Of a stretch of DNA of 64,000 bases, positions 12,301-27,300 are shown piece after piece. Each line of letters begins with the position of its first letter. The first letter of the stretch is position 1. The translations under genes were made by a program, and so were the position numbers. This DNA comes from Strix aluco (taxonomy: Eukaryota; Chordata; Aves; Strigiformes; Strigidae): the NCBI RefSeq assembly GCF_031877795.1, contig NC_133971.1, positions 96,700,154 to 96,764,153 of the forward strand. The letters run 5' to 3'. Below the pieces are notes generated by a model. The model did not search any database and was not told where the DNA came from. It worked only from the letters and a program-made list of their open reading frames with translations.

Positions 12301-15300
12301 AGACTTCTAAAACCTGACACATCCAGAATTGGCAAACACTTTTGAGAATGAAAATACAAAGCAACTACTTTACCAAGAAGTAAGAGGAAACAAGAAAGTC
12401 TCTGGAAAGATCATCAGATGCTCAAGACAACTTGGCTAGAGTGAAAATCTAGAATCTGAAGATTCTGGGACTTTGACAAAGTTTGGATCCAGGTCAGAAA
12501 ACTTCAGCTACTTCTGTATAAAGTTTTCAGGAAATTGTAAACTTGAAAACATTTGTCTTATTTTATTCATTTAGAAATTGAGCTAGTTTAGCCAGAAAGA
12601 TTTACAAAGTTCTGTAGGAATCCAGGCTAGGTCCATTTATGTCTAAAGATGCACCATGCCAAAACCTCACATCCAATATCGAATAAAATTTCACTTGGGG
12701 TTTCATGGTCTTCCCAGAGAGAAAGAGTGAACAAATGGGAGAAATGACTGTCACCACAGAACAGGTTTCTAGTTACTTGCTTTCTTATCAACAGTCTTAT
12801 CTCTTAGAGCAACACTGCCAGAGGGGGGTATAGTTCCTTCCAGACATTATTTGTACTGCATTCTGGAAATGGCAGAACTGTGAACCTACGCACGTGCTCT
12901 ATAGACACTGAAAGGAGGTCTAGAAGAATTAGTCATGGGACGGAGAACCACATATAACCAGAGCACTTCTGTGTAAGTCTTCCAGTCCTAGTCCACGATC
13001 AAGCTTTACTGACATCATTAATTTATGGGTTGTTGTGATATTTTATCCTTATCGTTACAAGCACATGCAGTTAAACTGGTACAAATGGCCTTTATACCAG
13101 TAGTTCATTTCTTTCTAAGGAACAATCACTGCAACTCTAGGCACTTGTCTAGTTCTAACCTACTCGCTCAAGGTATGATATCAGCTGAACTCTACCAGTA
13201 TCATTAAGGTGAACAGCTTTTGTTAGTATAGAAGGCTCCATAGTTTCCTATCACTGCACACAAAGGAAAATAAATGAGTCACTGGTTAATAGAAATGTTA
13301 GTACTACTTCATTGTGGAATTATCGTAAGTAACCTCAAGAGCACCAAGTCTCTCTCTATCCCCCTCCTGCCCTTTTATAACTGTCCAGCTGCCAGGCCAC
13401 TGACTGTTACAGGGCAGTGCTTCCTCTGTCATTTCCTCAGCTTGCTCTTACAGTCAGACATGCACAGACAGGCTAAGGCTGTAGCTTTAGAGCTAACTCT
13501 GGAGAACCTGAGTTACTGATGTGTTATTAATTGGAGCTGATTTTAATGATTTTTAATGATTTGGAATGATTTAGAGTAACTATATAACCAGTTATGCTGC
13601 TACAAAGTTCTTTTTTAAAGTCCCAGGCTGAGACCATGTAGACTAGAGATAATCATTAACCAGATTTCTATACAAAGAATAAGACTCCTGATGAGGTGCC
13701 ATTGTTAGACTGTTCAGTAAGGAAGATTTATTGCCCTGTAGACCAGGTGTTCTAGAAGTTACATTGTGAAAGGGCCTCAAAGCATGTTAAAATTGCAATG
13801 TGAGCCAAAAATCCTTGGGTCAAGGGCATTGGACGGTCTTTCTTTTAGGTCAGTAGTCCGTGGTGGTCGCAAAAGCAGCCCCCCAACTCATTCCAGGACT
13901 CAAGCGCGCGTGACCGGAAAGAGGTGGGAATAAGAAAATGAGTTATGGGAGTTAACATGTTTATGTATGAGAACTTGATTAATATGTATGACTGTATCCT
14001 ATATAATCAGCACGCTACACCAGTTAGGTGTGCACTGTTGGTGAGACACTCCCCTGCGCACCCGACTGTTAATAAAGGAGCGTCTGCTTATCTACATCCC
14101 ATTGGTGTTGATAAGTTCTTTTATCCCGTTTTGGTGACAGGCGGACAACATTTCTCTATTTATCTTCTAAAATGTTGCAAGGAATATACGCTCTTTTAAA
14201 TACAAGTATGGTCTGACAAGGGCTGGCTAGAAAAAAGGAATCTAGCCTTAAAATTTTCAAATTAAAAAGCAAACCAAAAGCATATGCACATGATCTCTTT
14301 TTGCTCCTATCTGCTGTCTTCCAGCCAATTATTTAGAATAAAGCACCAGATCTGAACCTTCCATGTGCCTATTATTTGCACCAGACTTCAGTTTTGATAG
14401 GGTACATGCTCGGTCTCTCATATCAAAGCTAGAGGTTATATCCCATGCCTAGAGAAATCTCTCACGCACTAATTTTGCCAAGAGCAATATATTTCCAGAA
14501 AAGAAGCTGACTTGCACAAATATTTTCCCTAAAAGATTTCACAGCCATCTCCATCACCGTTTCTAATCCTGAAAAGATGGCTTTAAGGAATCATTCCAGA
14601 GGCTGTGTTTTAAGTGGTCCTTTTCTCCAGGGAATCAGTGCAGATGAGCAGATCTTGTGTCACCTGACTGGAGATGGAGATTTAACCTGTTGTCAGGCAC
14701 GTAGGTCTTAGCCTTGAAGCAAGGCAGATGGAATTTCAAATATCCATTGCAAATTCAACTCTGCAGTAGCCTGACACTGGAACAGCAAGTCCTTTGAAAA
14801 AGATCCATTACCAAATCCTCAAGGTGCCACTTTCCAGCCTCAGAGGCAGAGGCAAACCTTTATTTAGCTATTAGTCTGATGTACATATATTTGGGAAATG
14901 GAAAACTTCTGAAATTAAGTAGAGCAGTCTTTGGGAAAACCTAGAATCAGAGTTGAGCTTTCTGGCTTAAGACTCTCTATACATAGAAAACCTGCCTAAA
15001 GAGTGACTTCATACCAACTTCAGGATGATCAGGATTTCTCTCAAGAAATCATTTTTAATGGGAAATTGGAAGGCCTGACTTATCCCCTACTGCTGTTGCC
15101 AGATGATACTAGTAGTATCACCTACTGGTGTTATTTCACTAACATGAATAATTTCCTCTAAATTTATATCAAAATCATGCCTTTTGCCTGCTATTTACTA
15201 TCTTTATTCATTATCCTTCTCTAATGGGAATGGAATCTCTCTCACCACCTGGGTACTCAGTACAATTTAGGTAATGACTCCAGCTGTAACACTGTTCTTG

Positions 15301-18300
15301 GGATTCCTCTTTCTTCTTTAGTCATTACAGTTAACAACAGCCAGTGGGCAGCTGTGGCACAGGACAATACATATATACAGACAGGTGTATGTGCACATAG
15401 ATATAGATAGATAGATATATATAGATATACTCACTCTGGTACTTCCCCAAAGCCTTCCAAGGGTTCAGCTTCAGCTGCATATATCTTCGCATACTCTCTT
15501 GCAGTATTTTGGACATAGCATTCCTATATTACAAACAGATATGCCTATAGAATATTACTCAAAACATTTAACAGATCACCTGTTTGAATATTTGCAAGAC
15601 AGCTTTTCCCTACAATTCTTGCTGACAAAGGACAGGGGCAGCTCACCTGCAGGGCTAGTTTGTAGTTCTTCTGAATGAGATCGTCCTTACTCTTGGTCCC
15701 ATAGGTGATAGCGTTGTGCACTTTGAGAACACAGGGGTGGCCGGGGCTGAACACCGGCACGAGGCCTCGCATCACTTTACTTCGGAAGGCTTTCCGGTGC
15801 ATGCCCTCTCCAAAGTGGAGCTCTTCCGTAGCTATTATTCCGTGCAGGTTCCCACCAAAATAGCTGTCACTGATGAAATCTTCTCTGAACATGAGCTGCA
15901 TGAACTCAATTTCTTCCACACCTAAAACACAACACCACTTTGTTCTATACAACATCCTTCTGCAGTCACAGGGGAGAGGACGGACACAGGAGAACAAACA
16001 CATCTCTCTATAATAGAGAGTATTAAAGAAAATGCTCAGTGGAAGCAGAATACATGGCCTAACTTGTGTTAATACGGGGTTGGGACCCTGCTCCTCTAAA
16101 TGTAGCTTGTTGCCTGTACCATCTAAAGCCAGCATGGAGAAGGGTGGCGGTTCAGGTTCATAAGGAAAGAAAACAGAACATAGCAAACAAAAAATATAAG
16201 TAAAGATCACAAAAGCCAGTTTTAAAACTATTAGGGAAGATGTAAACTGGAGCTTCAAATGAACGTCAAGTCAGTCAAGCTGACCGAGAACTAAAGAGGC
16301 ACTAAGGGGATACAGAGATCCTGCCAACCCTACTTTTTTGGGAAGGCAGAGACAGTAATAAAGCTGAAGTGCAGCAGTGTATGGAGATATGAATTTAAAA
16401 GTAGACCACAGTTCTGTGCCCAGTGTGTTGAGAGCACGTTCTTCTGAAACTAGCCGGTCTTTTCAGAAAAGCCAGAAGTTGCTGGTACAACCAGAGCTTG
16501 TTTTAGCTTTCAGCTAGGAATGCTTTCAGGGAAAGATTCCGCCAACATATTCATAGGGGCACCTGGCTGAAAGAGGTCTCGGTCCTTATCCAATATGACC
16601 ATTGTGGAAACATGCCTTTCCTACCAACCACATTCACTGCGTCAGCTCCAGTGCTGCAGACAGGCATGGTAGAGTGTTTCTTTTCCATCTGGCAAGCACC
16701 AGCTTAAAAACAGGTTTATTGGCAAAGGTAGAAGAAAATAACATGATTTATATTTCACCACGGATTTTGAATAAGAAGCATATTTCTATAAATGACCGTA
16801 TCAGTTTCAATCAAAAAGCAAATACATCAGTTTTAGTGATCTTTATATTCAGGAGAAATTGCTACAATCGTATTTCTCTTATCCCCCCACCTGTGGATTT
16901 TGAAGGTATTAGTAGCATAAGAATGTGGGCCTAAGTTTGTTATGGCTGAAATCAAAGAGGATTATGGATTTCACCCTTTTAAGTGATCACTGAAATAAAA
17001 ATGGGGAAAAAAATATAAGGAAAAAAAAGTGGTTACGGTTAAGCACTGAAACTAAAAAAAAAAAAAAAAAAAATCTAACTGCACTTCAAGTCTCTCTAAT
17101 CATAACATTTCAAGGAACATCAGTGAAAAAGATAAATAGGAGAACAAAAGGTGTATAGTTCACAGGAACAAAGGCCTTCAGGCTCCCCTTTGCAGTTACC
17201 TCTGGTTTAGATTCAGTACGCTATCGCCTCTCGTGGAAGCACAGAGGGAACAGTGCACATATAAAGCTAGAATTAGAAGGCTCCTTAATGCCACTAAAAT
17301 TCTCTCTTTGTTGATCAGAAGTTATACAATGCTGTTAAATGAAAAGTCCTGTCTTTATTTTAACAAGGAACTAAATGTTTCATTTTATTCTTCTAGAAAG
17401 AAAAATCAATTGGCCAAATGAAGAACTCTATTAGTAGTGTGTTCAGAAATGATAAACTAATTTGCAGCGCACTGTCTATCTTTAGCTGCAGCACAGCAAG
17501 ACATAGGCCGAGTGTGAATAAACACAAGTTAACATACGGGGAAAGCATTCCAAATCCTCATGCCTGTCCTTCTCTTGGAGTAAAGTTACATAGCAGGTGA
17601 CTCGCAAAGACCACGTGTTCAACCCCCACTGCAAGGTTCTCTGCCAAAAGCGCCTCCAGTGCGGTGCGCGTGCCTGTGCCTCCGCGTGACGCGACGCGGT
17701 GCTACTCCTCGCTGCTCTGGCTGTGAACTGCTACTGCATCGTGCTAACGAGAAGCCACACGGTCCACTGCAAACCAATAGTTTGTCATGGTGGGTACTCC
17801 ACCCCCTGCACAAACCATTCCTCCTACAGGAGGGAATTTCACCTACAAAACTCCCGCAAATTTTATCTTTGATGGTACAGCAAAGGTGAGTGCAAAAAGG
17901 GAAAGGCAGCTAGCGAAAATGCAGTACTGATTCAACGGCTTCAGTGGATTCCCAGAGTTTCCCATGGGATAACTGTCAAAATGGCTCAGTCTGGTTATAT
18001 TTTTCCATCCTTTGTTCTATTTGGAAATCAGACAGAACAAACATTTGAGCACACATTCAAGCAGACCTGTGTACTTACCTTCACAATTCTGAAAACTTGA
18101 GAGATGTTCCAATACTACAAGGGAACAAAGAAACAGATTTTGTAGGGGGGGGGGGGGGGGGGCGGTGTTGGATCAATGGAAACTGCCATTATTATTAATC
18201 GAAATTATAAACTGGGTTTTACCTTCAGAAGTCAGATTAAACTCTGCAGTCACCTTTCCATACGTATTATTCAAGCAGCAATAGTACATTCCCTGGTCTT

Positions 18301-21300
18301 TGTTACTGGCTTTAGCTATTGCCAAAGAGACGGGAGAGTCATCCTGAGCACTGGAACAGAATAGGTTAATTTTCCACATTAATGTTTTTAGAAGATCTTT
18401 CCTGATTATTCCATATATCTCTCCTCCTGTCCCTGGAATTTCTGTCCCTCACTGAAAGACTGATTCAAATATGATGCAAGTAGACAACATATTTTATTTC
18501 ACCCTGCTTAGATGAATTCAGCCTATTATGTGTTTCACAATAGATGATCCTACTCCATTCTGAGAACAATCAAATCCAAAAATAATTAAATCACACCAAA
18601 AGGCATTCTAATATTCCTATCAGTATTATAGCCAAATTATAAAGTATGAAAGCCCAAACGTTGTATGCTGTTCCTCAGTATTGACCCCTCACTCAGCCTT
18701 CTCCGTTCCTCTCCCAAGCTCGATATTTGCCCCCTGATGTCTGCGGACACAACTTCACCGGCAGATCACGGGCGCCATCAGCAGGGGCACAGTGACACGT
18801 GAGTGCAGTCCCAGCACTGGCAGAGCCCAGCTGGCTCTGGAAGCAATAAAACCCCACTGAAACAGTGCTGTGCCTGGGTGAGAAGTCCTCTTGGGCTATG
18901 AAGGTTTCCACAGGTACCACAGTGGATGTCCATGGAAGTATTTCTCAGCAAACCAGATAACCTATGCAGGATTTAGAGACCTGCCTATTGTGCTTTAAAG
19001 CTTTTGTGAAGTGAATCAGCAAAGGTGTGCACAGCTTTGCTGGCAGCATGAAGTGTCATGGCGCTTTGGCACACTGGAGAATGGATTTTATCCCACAACA
19101 GTTTTAAAATTAAATTACTTAGCATATATTATTATTACTAGAGTATTTTTCAATACGCATGTTTCCATGTCTAAACAGGTAATAAAAATGCAACAATTTG
19201 TTGCCTAATTTCCTGTAATCACCCCCTACTGAAAGTAAAATCTAAAAAGTACTGAACAGCCCAGATTATGTATTTCTGTAGATTGATGTATATTTCCAAA
19301 AGAAGTAACAGTGCTTGGGTACACACGAAACAATTAGATTTTGATTGTGATGGAAGGGAAGGAAGATTTCCACTGAACATTTTTGAAGTAAAACTAACCA
19401 GGAATCTCTCCTACTCTAAATCCATGTTACATATCTCACTTTATTGTCAACATTTTGAAATATATTTATCCCATGAAGATAAAATTCAAATATTTTATGT
19501 CATCATATTTTACTTGATATCACTGCAAAAACTGATAAATTTGATATGTCTGCACTGTTTATTTGTTAAAACACTGCAAAATTATTTAGCAGATAAGGAT
19601 ATGTAATAATATTAAAATGGACACTGTAATACAATAATCAAAATCTGTATAGTAAAAACAACAAGAATCAGAACATAGGAAGTTTAACCAACCCGTGCAA
19701 CCTATTCTCTCCACTTAAAAGAACATCTGAGGAGATGCATTCCTACAAAACTTTGTTTTCGCAGAATTATGCATTCTGATGGAAACATCTTTTCTTTTTT
19801 TGTGTTGGGTAATGTTCATTTTGTATTTTTGAAACATTGTAAACAGCTTTTAAGAGCCACGTGATAAGAATGTCATTACTCCATGGAAGAAAATAACTCC
19901 TTTAATAAAAATGGAGTTTTAAGAAAAGCTGGAAAAGATCCTGATAAAGGCCTTAAAAAGCTTTTACTCCCACCCTTCTCATTGCACCGCCTCGAGTCAC
20001 CCTGAGCCAGGTTAATGGGCTGGGTTGAGGGGAGAGATCATTCTTCATTAAATACAATTCCCATTGTTTAATCCTATCAGCTTCAAGTTCCATTCAATAC
20101 CAAATATGAAGTTCAAAGTAGAATCACAGACTCACAGACTGGTTTGGGTTGTAAGGAACCTTCAAAGCCCATCCAGTCCCACCCCCTGCCCTGGGCAAGG
20201 ACACCTTCCACTAGCCCAGGTTGCCCAAAGCCCCGTCCAACCTGGCCTTGTACCCCTTCCAGGGAGGGGGCAGCCACAGCTTCTCTGGGCAACCTGTGCC
20301 AGGGCCTCACCACCCTCACAGGGAAGAATTTCTTCCTTAGATCTAACCTAAACCTGCTCTCCTTCAGTTTAAAACCATTGACCCTTGTCCTGTCTCCACA
20401 GACCCTGGTAAAAAAAAAATATCTCTAAATCTTTCTTATAAGCCCCCTTGAAATACTGAAAGGCCACAAGAAGTTCCCCCCAGAGCCTTCTCTTCTCCAT
20501 CTGAACACCCCCATCTCCCTCACCCTTTCTCCACAGCAGAGCTGTTCCACCTCTCAGATCATTTTTGTGACTCTCCTCTGGACCCACTCCAACAGGTCCA
20601 CGTCTGCTTGCACTGGGGACCCCAGAGCCGGACACACGAGAGTGGAGCAGAGGGGGAGAATCCCCTCCCTGGAGCTGCTGGCCACGCTGCTGCTGATGCA
20701 GCCCAGCACACGGTTGGCTTTCTGGGCTGCAAGCGCACAGTGCCAGCTCACATCCGGTTTTTTGTCCACCAGTACCCCCAGTCTTTCTCTGCAGGCCTGC
20801 TCTCAACCCCCAGCCTGTATCGATACCGCAGAATAATCATGTCGAGCTCTACATTGCATGTTAGTGGTTTCAGCAATTCACTTCCACCACGCAAGGACAG
20901 ACAGCTTCTCACATACTAACCAAGCATGTTTATGCTGCTTGGCTGGGTGCTGAGGTTCAAACTTCATTTGATCTTTTACAGTACTTGAAAGTTGGATGAG
21001 ACTGGTTATGAACAGGCTGAGAGGAATTACTGGTGATGGAATGCAAGCTACGACCAGTATCAATGCACTGCATGAAGATATGCTTCTTAATTACCCTGCT
21101 TGAACGTAATTTTTGCACCTATCATACTAAACCTCTTAACAGGTACAAGAGTATGTACTGGCATATCTTCCCAAAAGCTACGCAGAAACTACCAGTCCTT
21201 CAGAAATATCCACTCACCTTCTCTGCAGTCGAGCTAGTAACTTGGAATCTTTAGTCCATGTAATGGTGGAGTCACCATGAATGTCACCGAACTGACAGCA

Positions 21301-24300
21301 CAGCTTAATATTTCCAGAGCAGTCAGGGAACAACTCTGCTTGGATTTCCTTCAGCAGCTTGGGAGCTTGAAACAGAAGAGCCACAGTTCAAGATTAGAAG
21401 ATAATTATATTGGTTTGGCATTTTAAAGGAATCCCAGAATGATCTGCAGATGTTAAGAATATGAATCTGACAACACTGGTAAATAATTATGACTTCTTCT
21501 GATGTAGAAGCCAAGGCTTTAAAATACAGAGGTTTCAAAAGACTGATTCAGTGCCCCACAGAGTCAATGGAAATATTTTCAATGCAAAAACATTTTGAAT
21601 TTATGGACTAGGACCCAAGGGAACTTCTAGCCTGAAAAGGCATCGACATAAAATAATTTCTCAATCAAAACACGTTCTCTGTGACTAAAGGACCAGCTGG
21701 TTTTATCAGCAGAAAGACAACACAAAGGTAGAGCACACCATATGGTTACACAATGAGAATGCGTATTAACTGAATATTTGTAACTAGTAGATTTTTTAAC
21801 TGATCACAGCCTTTGAGAGAAAAGACTTTTAAGTCCCAGAGATCTCAGTCTCCAAGGTGTGCCTGGAACGTACCAAACACACACTGCCAGGATGAGACGC
21901 TTTGCAAGGTGCAGTGGTGGCACCATTTCCTTTAAAACACAGCTGGAGAGAGGAACCCACACCAGTGGTTAGATATTTGCATCTGGTAATGTCAGTGGCT
22001 TTTGCTTCCCTCTTCAGTTTCACTGGTTTAATTTCCCACCTCTAAAGAAAGTCCCTACCTTTCCAGCCATAGGGCATGGTTCTTTTGCTAAACACTGACC
22101 ATCTCAGCTTACAGAAGGAGAGCCCTCTGCCCAGTCTGGGGAAGGCCCTGATAAGCTGGTTCTCTGCTAAGACTCGCTGTTGGCTCACAGAACGCCCCAG
22201 CATCTTTGCACGTGGGCATGGTGTGAGTGGGAGGATGGGGGGTACTTGGAAAGAAAGGGAATCAGCACAGACGTAGGGAAAGGTTTTGGGATCATGACAC
22301 ATCCCTGCACTCAAGTGAGACATCCCTGCTTGATGTAGGGGATGTAAAATGCAAGATATTATGTGTCCTACTGTGTTAATTCTGAGCTGCTGCACTCTGA
22401 ATGAGCTGGCATGACACATCTCCCTCGGGGATCCCGTTCCTGCAGTCTTAACTTTCCCCACCTAACACCAAAGGAATGCTGGATCCAACTCGAAGGGTCA
22501 GGCACCTGGAATTCACTGCTATGTTTAACTTGCAGTCACTTAAGTCCTTAGGCCTAAGAACCTTGCTGAATCAGGGCTAAAGTGACACAGACAGTATGTG
22601 ACAGAACTGTAAATAGAACTAACAGCTCCAGATTCCCTGCCCTAACCACAAAGTCATCCCTCCTGCAGGTGAAAAATGATACGAAAGAGAACACTGAGTA
22701 TATTCCAGACTAACCATACCACCCTCCCCATAATGCTGGGCAAAGGTGCACACAAGTCTCTCAAGTACAAACAGACATTCATTTCAGTCTAGACTGAAGC
22801 AGATCAGAAGTGGGTTAAGAAAATTCAGTCTTATCTGATGCAAGCCTATAAAACATTCTTCAAGCACAGTCTCCGGTACATGGAAAAAGATCAGGCATTT
22901 CTCAGTAATTGCAGTTTGCTTGCTCTGCTCTGAAAGAACGTGTCTCTCCTCCCACACACTTGGTTTTCTGGCAAAGGACACATCTTTGAACAGAGAAAAG
23001 TTTGGGGTTTTTTAAGATATGATTGGAAAAGTACAACTTCACCAGACCACACTGTAATTAGAATCTCTGCAGACCTTCATAGTTGTGTAGCTTACCTGTT
23101 CAGTCTTGCTCTGATCTATGAAATTATTTTCTGATGTGAACATGAAATGCAATGTCAAAACGTAAAAATATGACTTTGGTGTTTGCAAAGTATCCATAGA
23201 AACCACAAATACCTCACCTGTCTAGCTGTTACACTATTGCTGCTCCTGTCTGCATTTTGTTTTACCTGTTAGCAACCCCCTGGAGACTCTGGCAAGCAAC
23301 CTGAATCTCATTTTAAGTATATGTTCTCTCTGTCAGTTTAATACTGCTAATTTCAGCAGTGTCATTTATGGCCTACAGTGGTATAAAGGAATGCAGGACC
23401 AGCCATCAGTCATCAGAGAAGACTGCAAAACATTATGTCTATCAGTGGCACCCTACGACTAACAGTAATACTTGGCTAGTCATAAAACCATTTGGCAACC
23501 AAGAGAGGGTAATTGCACTTGGGAGCCACAGTGTAGAAGCGTAACTGGGACCACAGCCCTGTGGGAACATAACGACATGCAAGTACTGGGCTTGCAGTTG
23601 CTATACTGTGTGCAGTTAGGTAGTACCATTATGCTATACATCCCTGAAAAGTTACTCAAAGGGACAAATGAAGAAGTAACTATTTCAAACAGGTTAAAAA
23701 GTTCATAAATTTAATATATTTTTCCAGCTAGCAAAAGGATGTTAGGGAGGGTTTAGTTCTGTGACATGGGCACAGCACTAGTTACTAAGTTCACAGAACT
23801 GGAAATTAAAATCAGTGAGGGCAGAACACCTTTAGCTGATGTGGTTTAGACTAAAGGAGGCTTGCACTGTGTTCAACGAATTTTAATTTCATACTGTAGC
23901 CAGAACGATGGGAAAGGACATAAATGAAACTCAGTTTTCTCTTACCTTTGCTATCCTTTTTCAAAATTAGTTTCCTTTGCTCTTTTCTATCTTCTTTATG
24001 AATCATGCCTGCCTCACTCTTCACACACTTTTTAACAGAGCTAGGATCCTTGCTGACATTTCCTCTCTCCTCTAGTCGGGGTTTTTTTGACAGTGTTGCT
24101 GGTGGCAATTTCTTCTTAGCTCCAGCAGCTAGATGCCCACTCTTTGCTATGTCTTGTTTACATTTGATGGGCTCAGGCTCAGCAACAGTTGGGGATGCCT
24201 GGTAGGGTTTTGACCCTTCTTGATTTCTTAGCCCTTCCGCATTGACTGGGAGTGGATCATACGTGGTCAATGCTGAGGAGAATGGCCGAGTTCTGCTGCA

Positions 24301-27300
24301 GGGTGGGTGCTCTTGAAAATACTGGTTGTTCCCTGAATCAGCTGGTGGCAAATTAACTAAACCACTTACTACATCCTCTGATGTCATGACTTCTCCATCT
24401 TTATCATACTCAGTAGACTTAACTGAATTAGCAACCTGGGTTAGCTTGCTGGAAGAGATCAAGCCAGGACAGGACTGCTTAGTGCCAATATTCATGAACT
24501 GTCCCCGAGCCCTGGAGCTAATTAAAGTGTGCAAAGGAGACTTTGTTTCAGCTTCACCCGGGTTACATTCAACAGCTCTTTGAATCTCTTGTTTACTTTC
24601 ACACAAGACTGCTTTCTCCTTGTTTTCTTCAGGTATCCTATGGGACTGATCCTGCAATGCTTTGCAGAAAGTTTCCAGCGCACTCAAGTTTTCATCTACT
24701 TTGACTGCAGTTTGCATGGACTGAGTTTTTACTTGACTTCCTGGGCCAGAACGCTCCACTGCCGATATCCTGGTACGAAGGCCCTCTGTCTGGCTTACCG
24801 GTAACTTTGTTCCTCTTACAGACAATTGTTGGATACCTAACTGATCACTGATCTTTCTATAATCCTCATCTGCTACGCTGCGGTACTCATTCTGAGCTTT
24901 TCTAAGCAGCAGGGTGCTAACTGATGTTACACTTCCAGGTGCGTAAGTGTGATTTTTTGAAGACTCAGTTTTTAACTCTTCATCAGACTTGAAGGTGCTG
25001 TCTACAAAAAATACATGTTGTTCTGATGTATTATGAGGGGAAACTGCAGTCTGACTCTCTGAAACATGACTAACTCCTGAGTCACAGGAAGTTTCAGCCC
25101 TTTGTTCATCACCAATGCAAATCTCTCTCTGTTCTTCTCCTGTTTTACATGGTTCATATCTGGGCACTTCTATATAAAAATCTCTTAAAAATGGATCCCC
25201 AGAAGAGACAGTGAATGCCACTTCTTGTTTTTCTTTTCCTGTCAGTCGGTCTACATTTCGGGGTAGATTCTTATGTGTGATGGTTTCAGGAGTCTTAATC
25301 AAATTAGGCAATCGCATGACATAACTGTATTTTTGTGCATTAGAAGCAACTTGAAAATCTTGACAGTCATTATTTTTTGAAAGATGATAACTGTCAGAAT
25401 TAGTGTAATTTTGTTCGTTCAAGTCTGAGTGATTTCCTTTTTCATGTAAATTCTCTTCAGAACTTTTATGTATGGTGTTAACAGAAGACTGTTCTTCATG
25501 TGTAAGCTGGTTGGTATTTTCACTGGGGAAGATATCCTTCTCTTCAGGGAAATAAGCCAGCTCTTTGCTTGCTGGGTCTCTAAAATGACACCCTTTACCA
25601 GTTACAGAGTCATTTATCAAGGATAGGTTGTGCCCAGCATGAAGTAATTGTCCAATTGTCCCATGCGACTTATATGACACATAAGCTGGGTTTTCTTTGT
25701 CATGTGCTAAATTACCACTGTGAGCATTTTTCAATCTTCGTGGAGAATCTGCCTCATGTGTGTGGGAAGCATTATTAATGGTTAGCTTTCCTGCCCAAGC
25801 CACAGTCCTTTGAATGGATCCATTACTGTCAGTTAACGCTTGATTTGGCTTCTGCTCCAAGCACTCCCCTGTATTTAAGATGATACTATTTGCTGAAACA
25901 TGAATGGATGGTGCTTCCGTTTTATTTCCAGTGCTAGAATCTAGACATATACCATCTGTTTCTACCACTTGTGGAAGATGAATGTTTCCTACGGATGCAC
26001 TGCTACACACTTCATCTGTTTTAATTAGGATATTAGAGACACGGCAGTTTTCTTTCTCTGTTCTTTGTCCACTAGCTGGCTGTGTAATAGGTTCCTGCTC
26101 TTTCATCACATTTATTGGCAAAAGATGATCAGAACAGGTCTCCTGTACAACATTCAGTTCTGTGACTTTGATATCTGTTGGCCTGATTTCTAGGCTTGTG
26201 ACCCCCCGGTTTTCAAATGGGATTTGATAGTCTGAGTCATCTTCATGAAGAAGTTTCCACAGCTTGTCATGCACTGCAGATATACCAGCATCTCCTTTGC
26301 ACCCAGGTTCTCCAGATTCCAGGACTGACTTGGGATTAGCTTCAAACAGAGATTCATCACATGACAGACTGCAGAGAGCATCTGTGCTGCTGCTATCGTG
26401 TGAGTCAAAACTGTACCTCTGCTCTCCCTCCCTTGGCTCGTCACATAGCTTTGCAGAAGAGAGAACAGCACATAAACATTCTTGTTTATCAGGAACAGAG
26501 TCTGTGTGCCATAAAGGAGAAGGTGAAACATCATTCTTTGCTTTGTTGCCATTACTAATACCTTGTTCACAGAAGACTTGTTGGTGACAACTTTCTCTCT
26601 TGTCACAAGGCACATGGTGTTGAGAATAGATCTGCGAATGTGCATTTTTTGCTTGTAATGTCTTTTCAGTACAGAGCATTTCTGAAGTGGGATGGATGGT
26701 TTGTGCACTCTCACAAGTCACGAAGATGCCTTTCTTTTCTATATTGGGCTCCACACATAGTCTCTCACAATTCTGGGTAAAGATTTTAAGATTAGCACCT
26801 TGATTCTACAAAGAAGAAAAAAAGAGAAATGTCATTAAAAATTAGAAGAGCTGCTTGACACAGGCCTGAACTAGAGTCCTGGCTTGAAATGTACCTAATT
26901 TTTAAAAAAAAAATTATTTTTAATGTTTGTCAAGAGTCAGGTTTCTGACTTGTAGCTATCAACCTAATGGACTGAAACCAAACTCCTGGGTCTTAACAGC
27001 CTTGAACCCTGGTGAGTTTCAGATCAGGATCCAAATGCTGAGAAATATAAAACATAATCAAGATGAAGATCAATGACTGATACAGTCCAGCTAGATAAAA
27101 ACAGATAAAATAAACCAAACCAAAATAAAAGATCTATCTATGCCATTTGCTAACAGTCAGAGCAGAGTGTCCCACCATACTTAGGTAATTATTACATAAT
27201 GCAAACTGATGAGTTTCTGGAACTACCCAGACCAGTTTTTTAGGAGCTTGCCTCCCCCTTTGCTTCTATCATGGGCATTGGTATCTGAAGTTTCACAAAG

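Larger units (their letters stand above)
11867..15434. other. ALPK2 intron with solo LTR
   Basis: 3.6 kb. Besides the LTR and the microsatellite, a short AATGATTT tandem repeat lies at about 13541-13573. Nothing else recognisable. Confidence 0.6.

Noticed and set aside
26190..26714. 174-codon minus-strand frame
   Set aside because: Out-of-frame shadow within the second giant exon of ALPK2.
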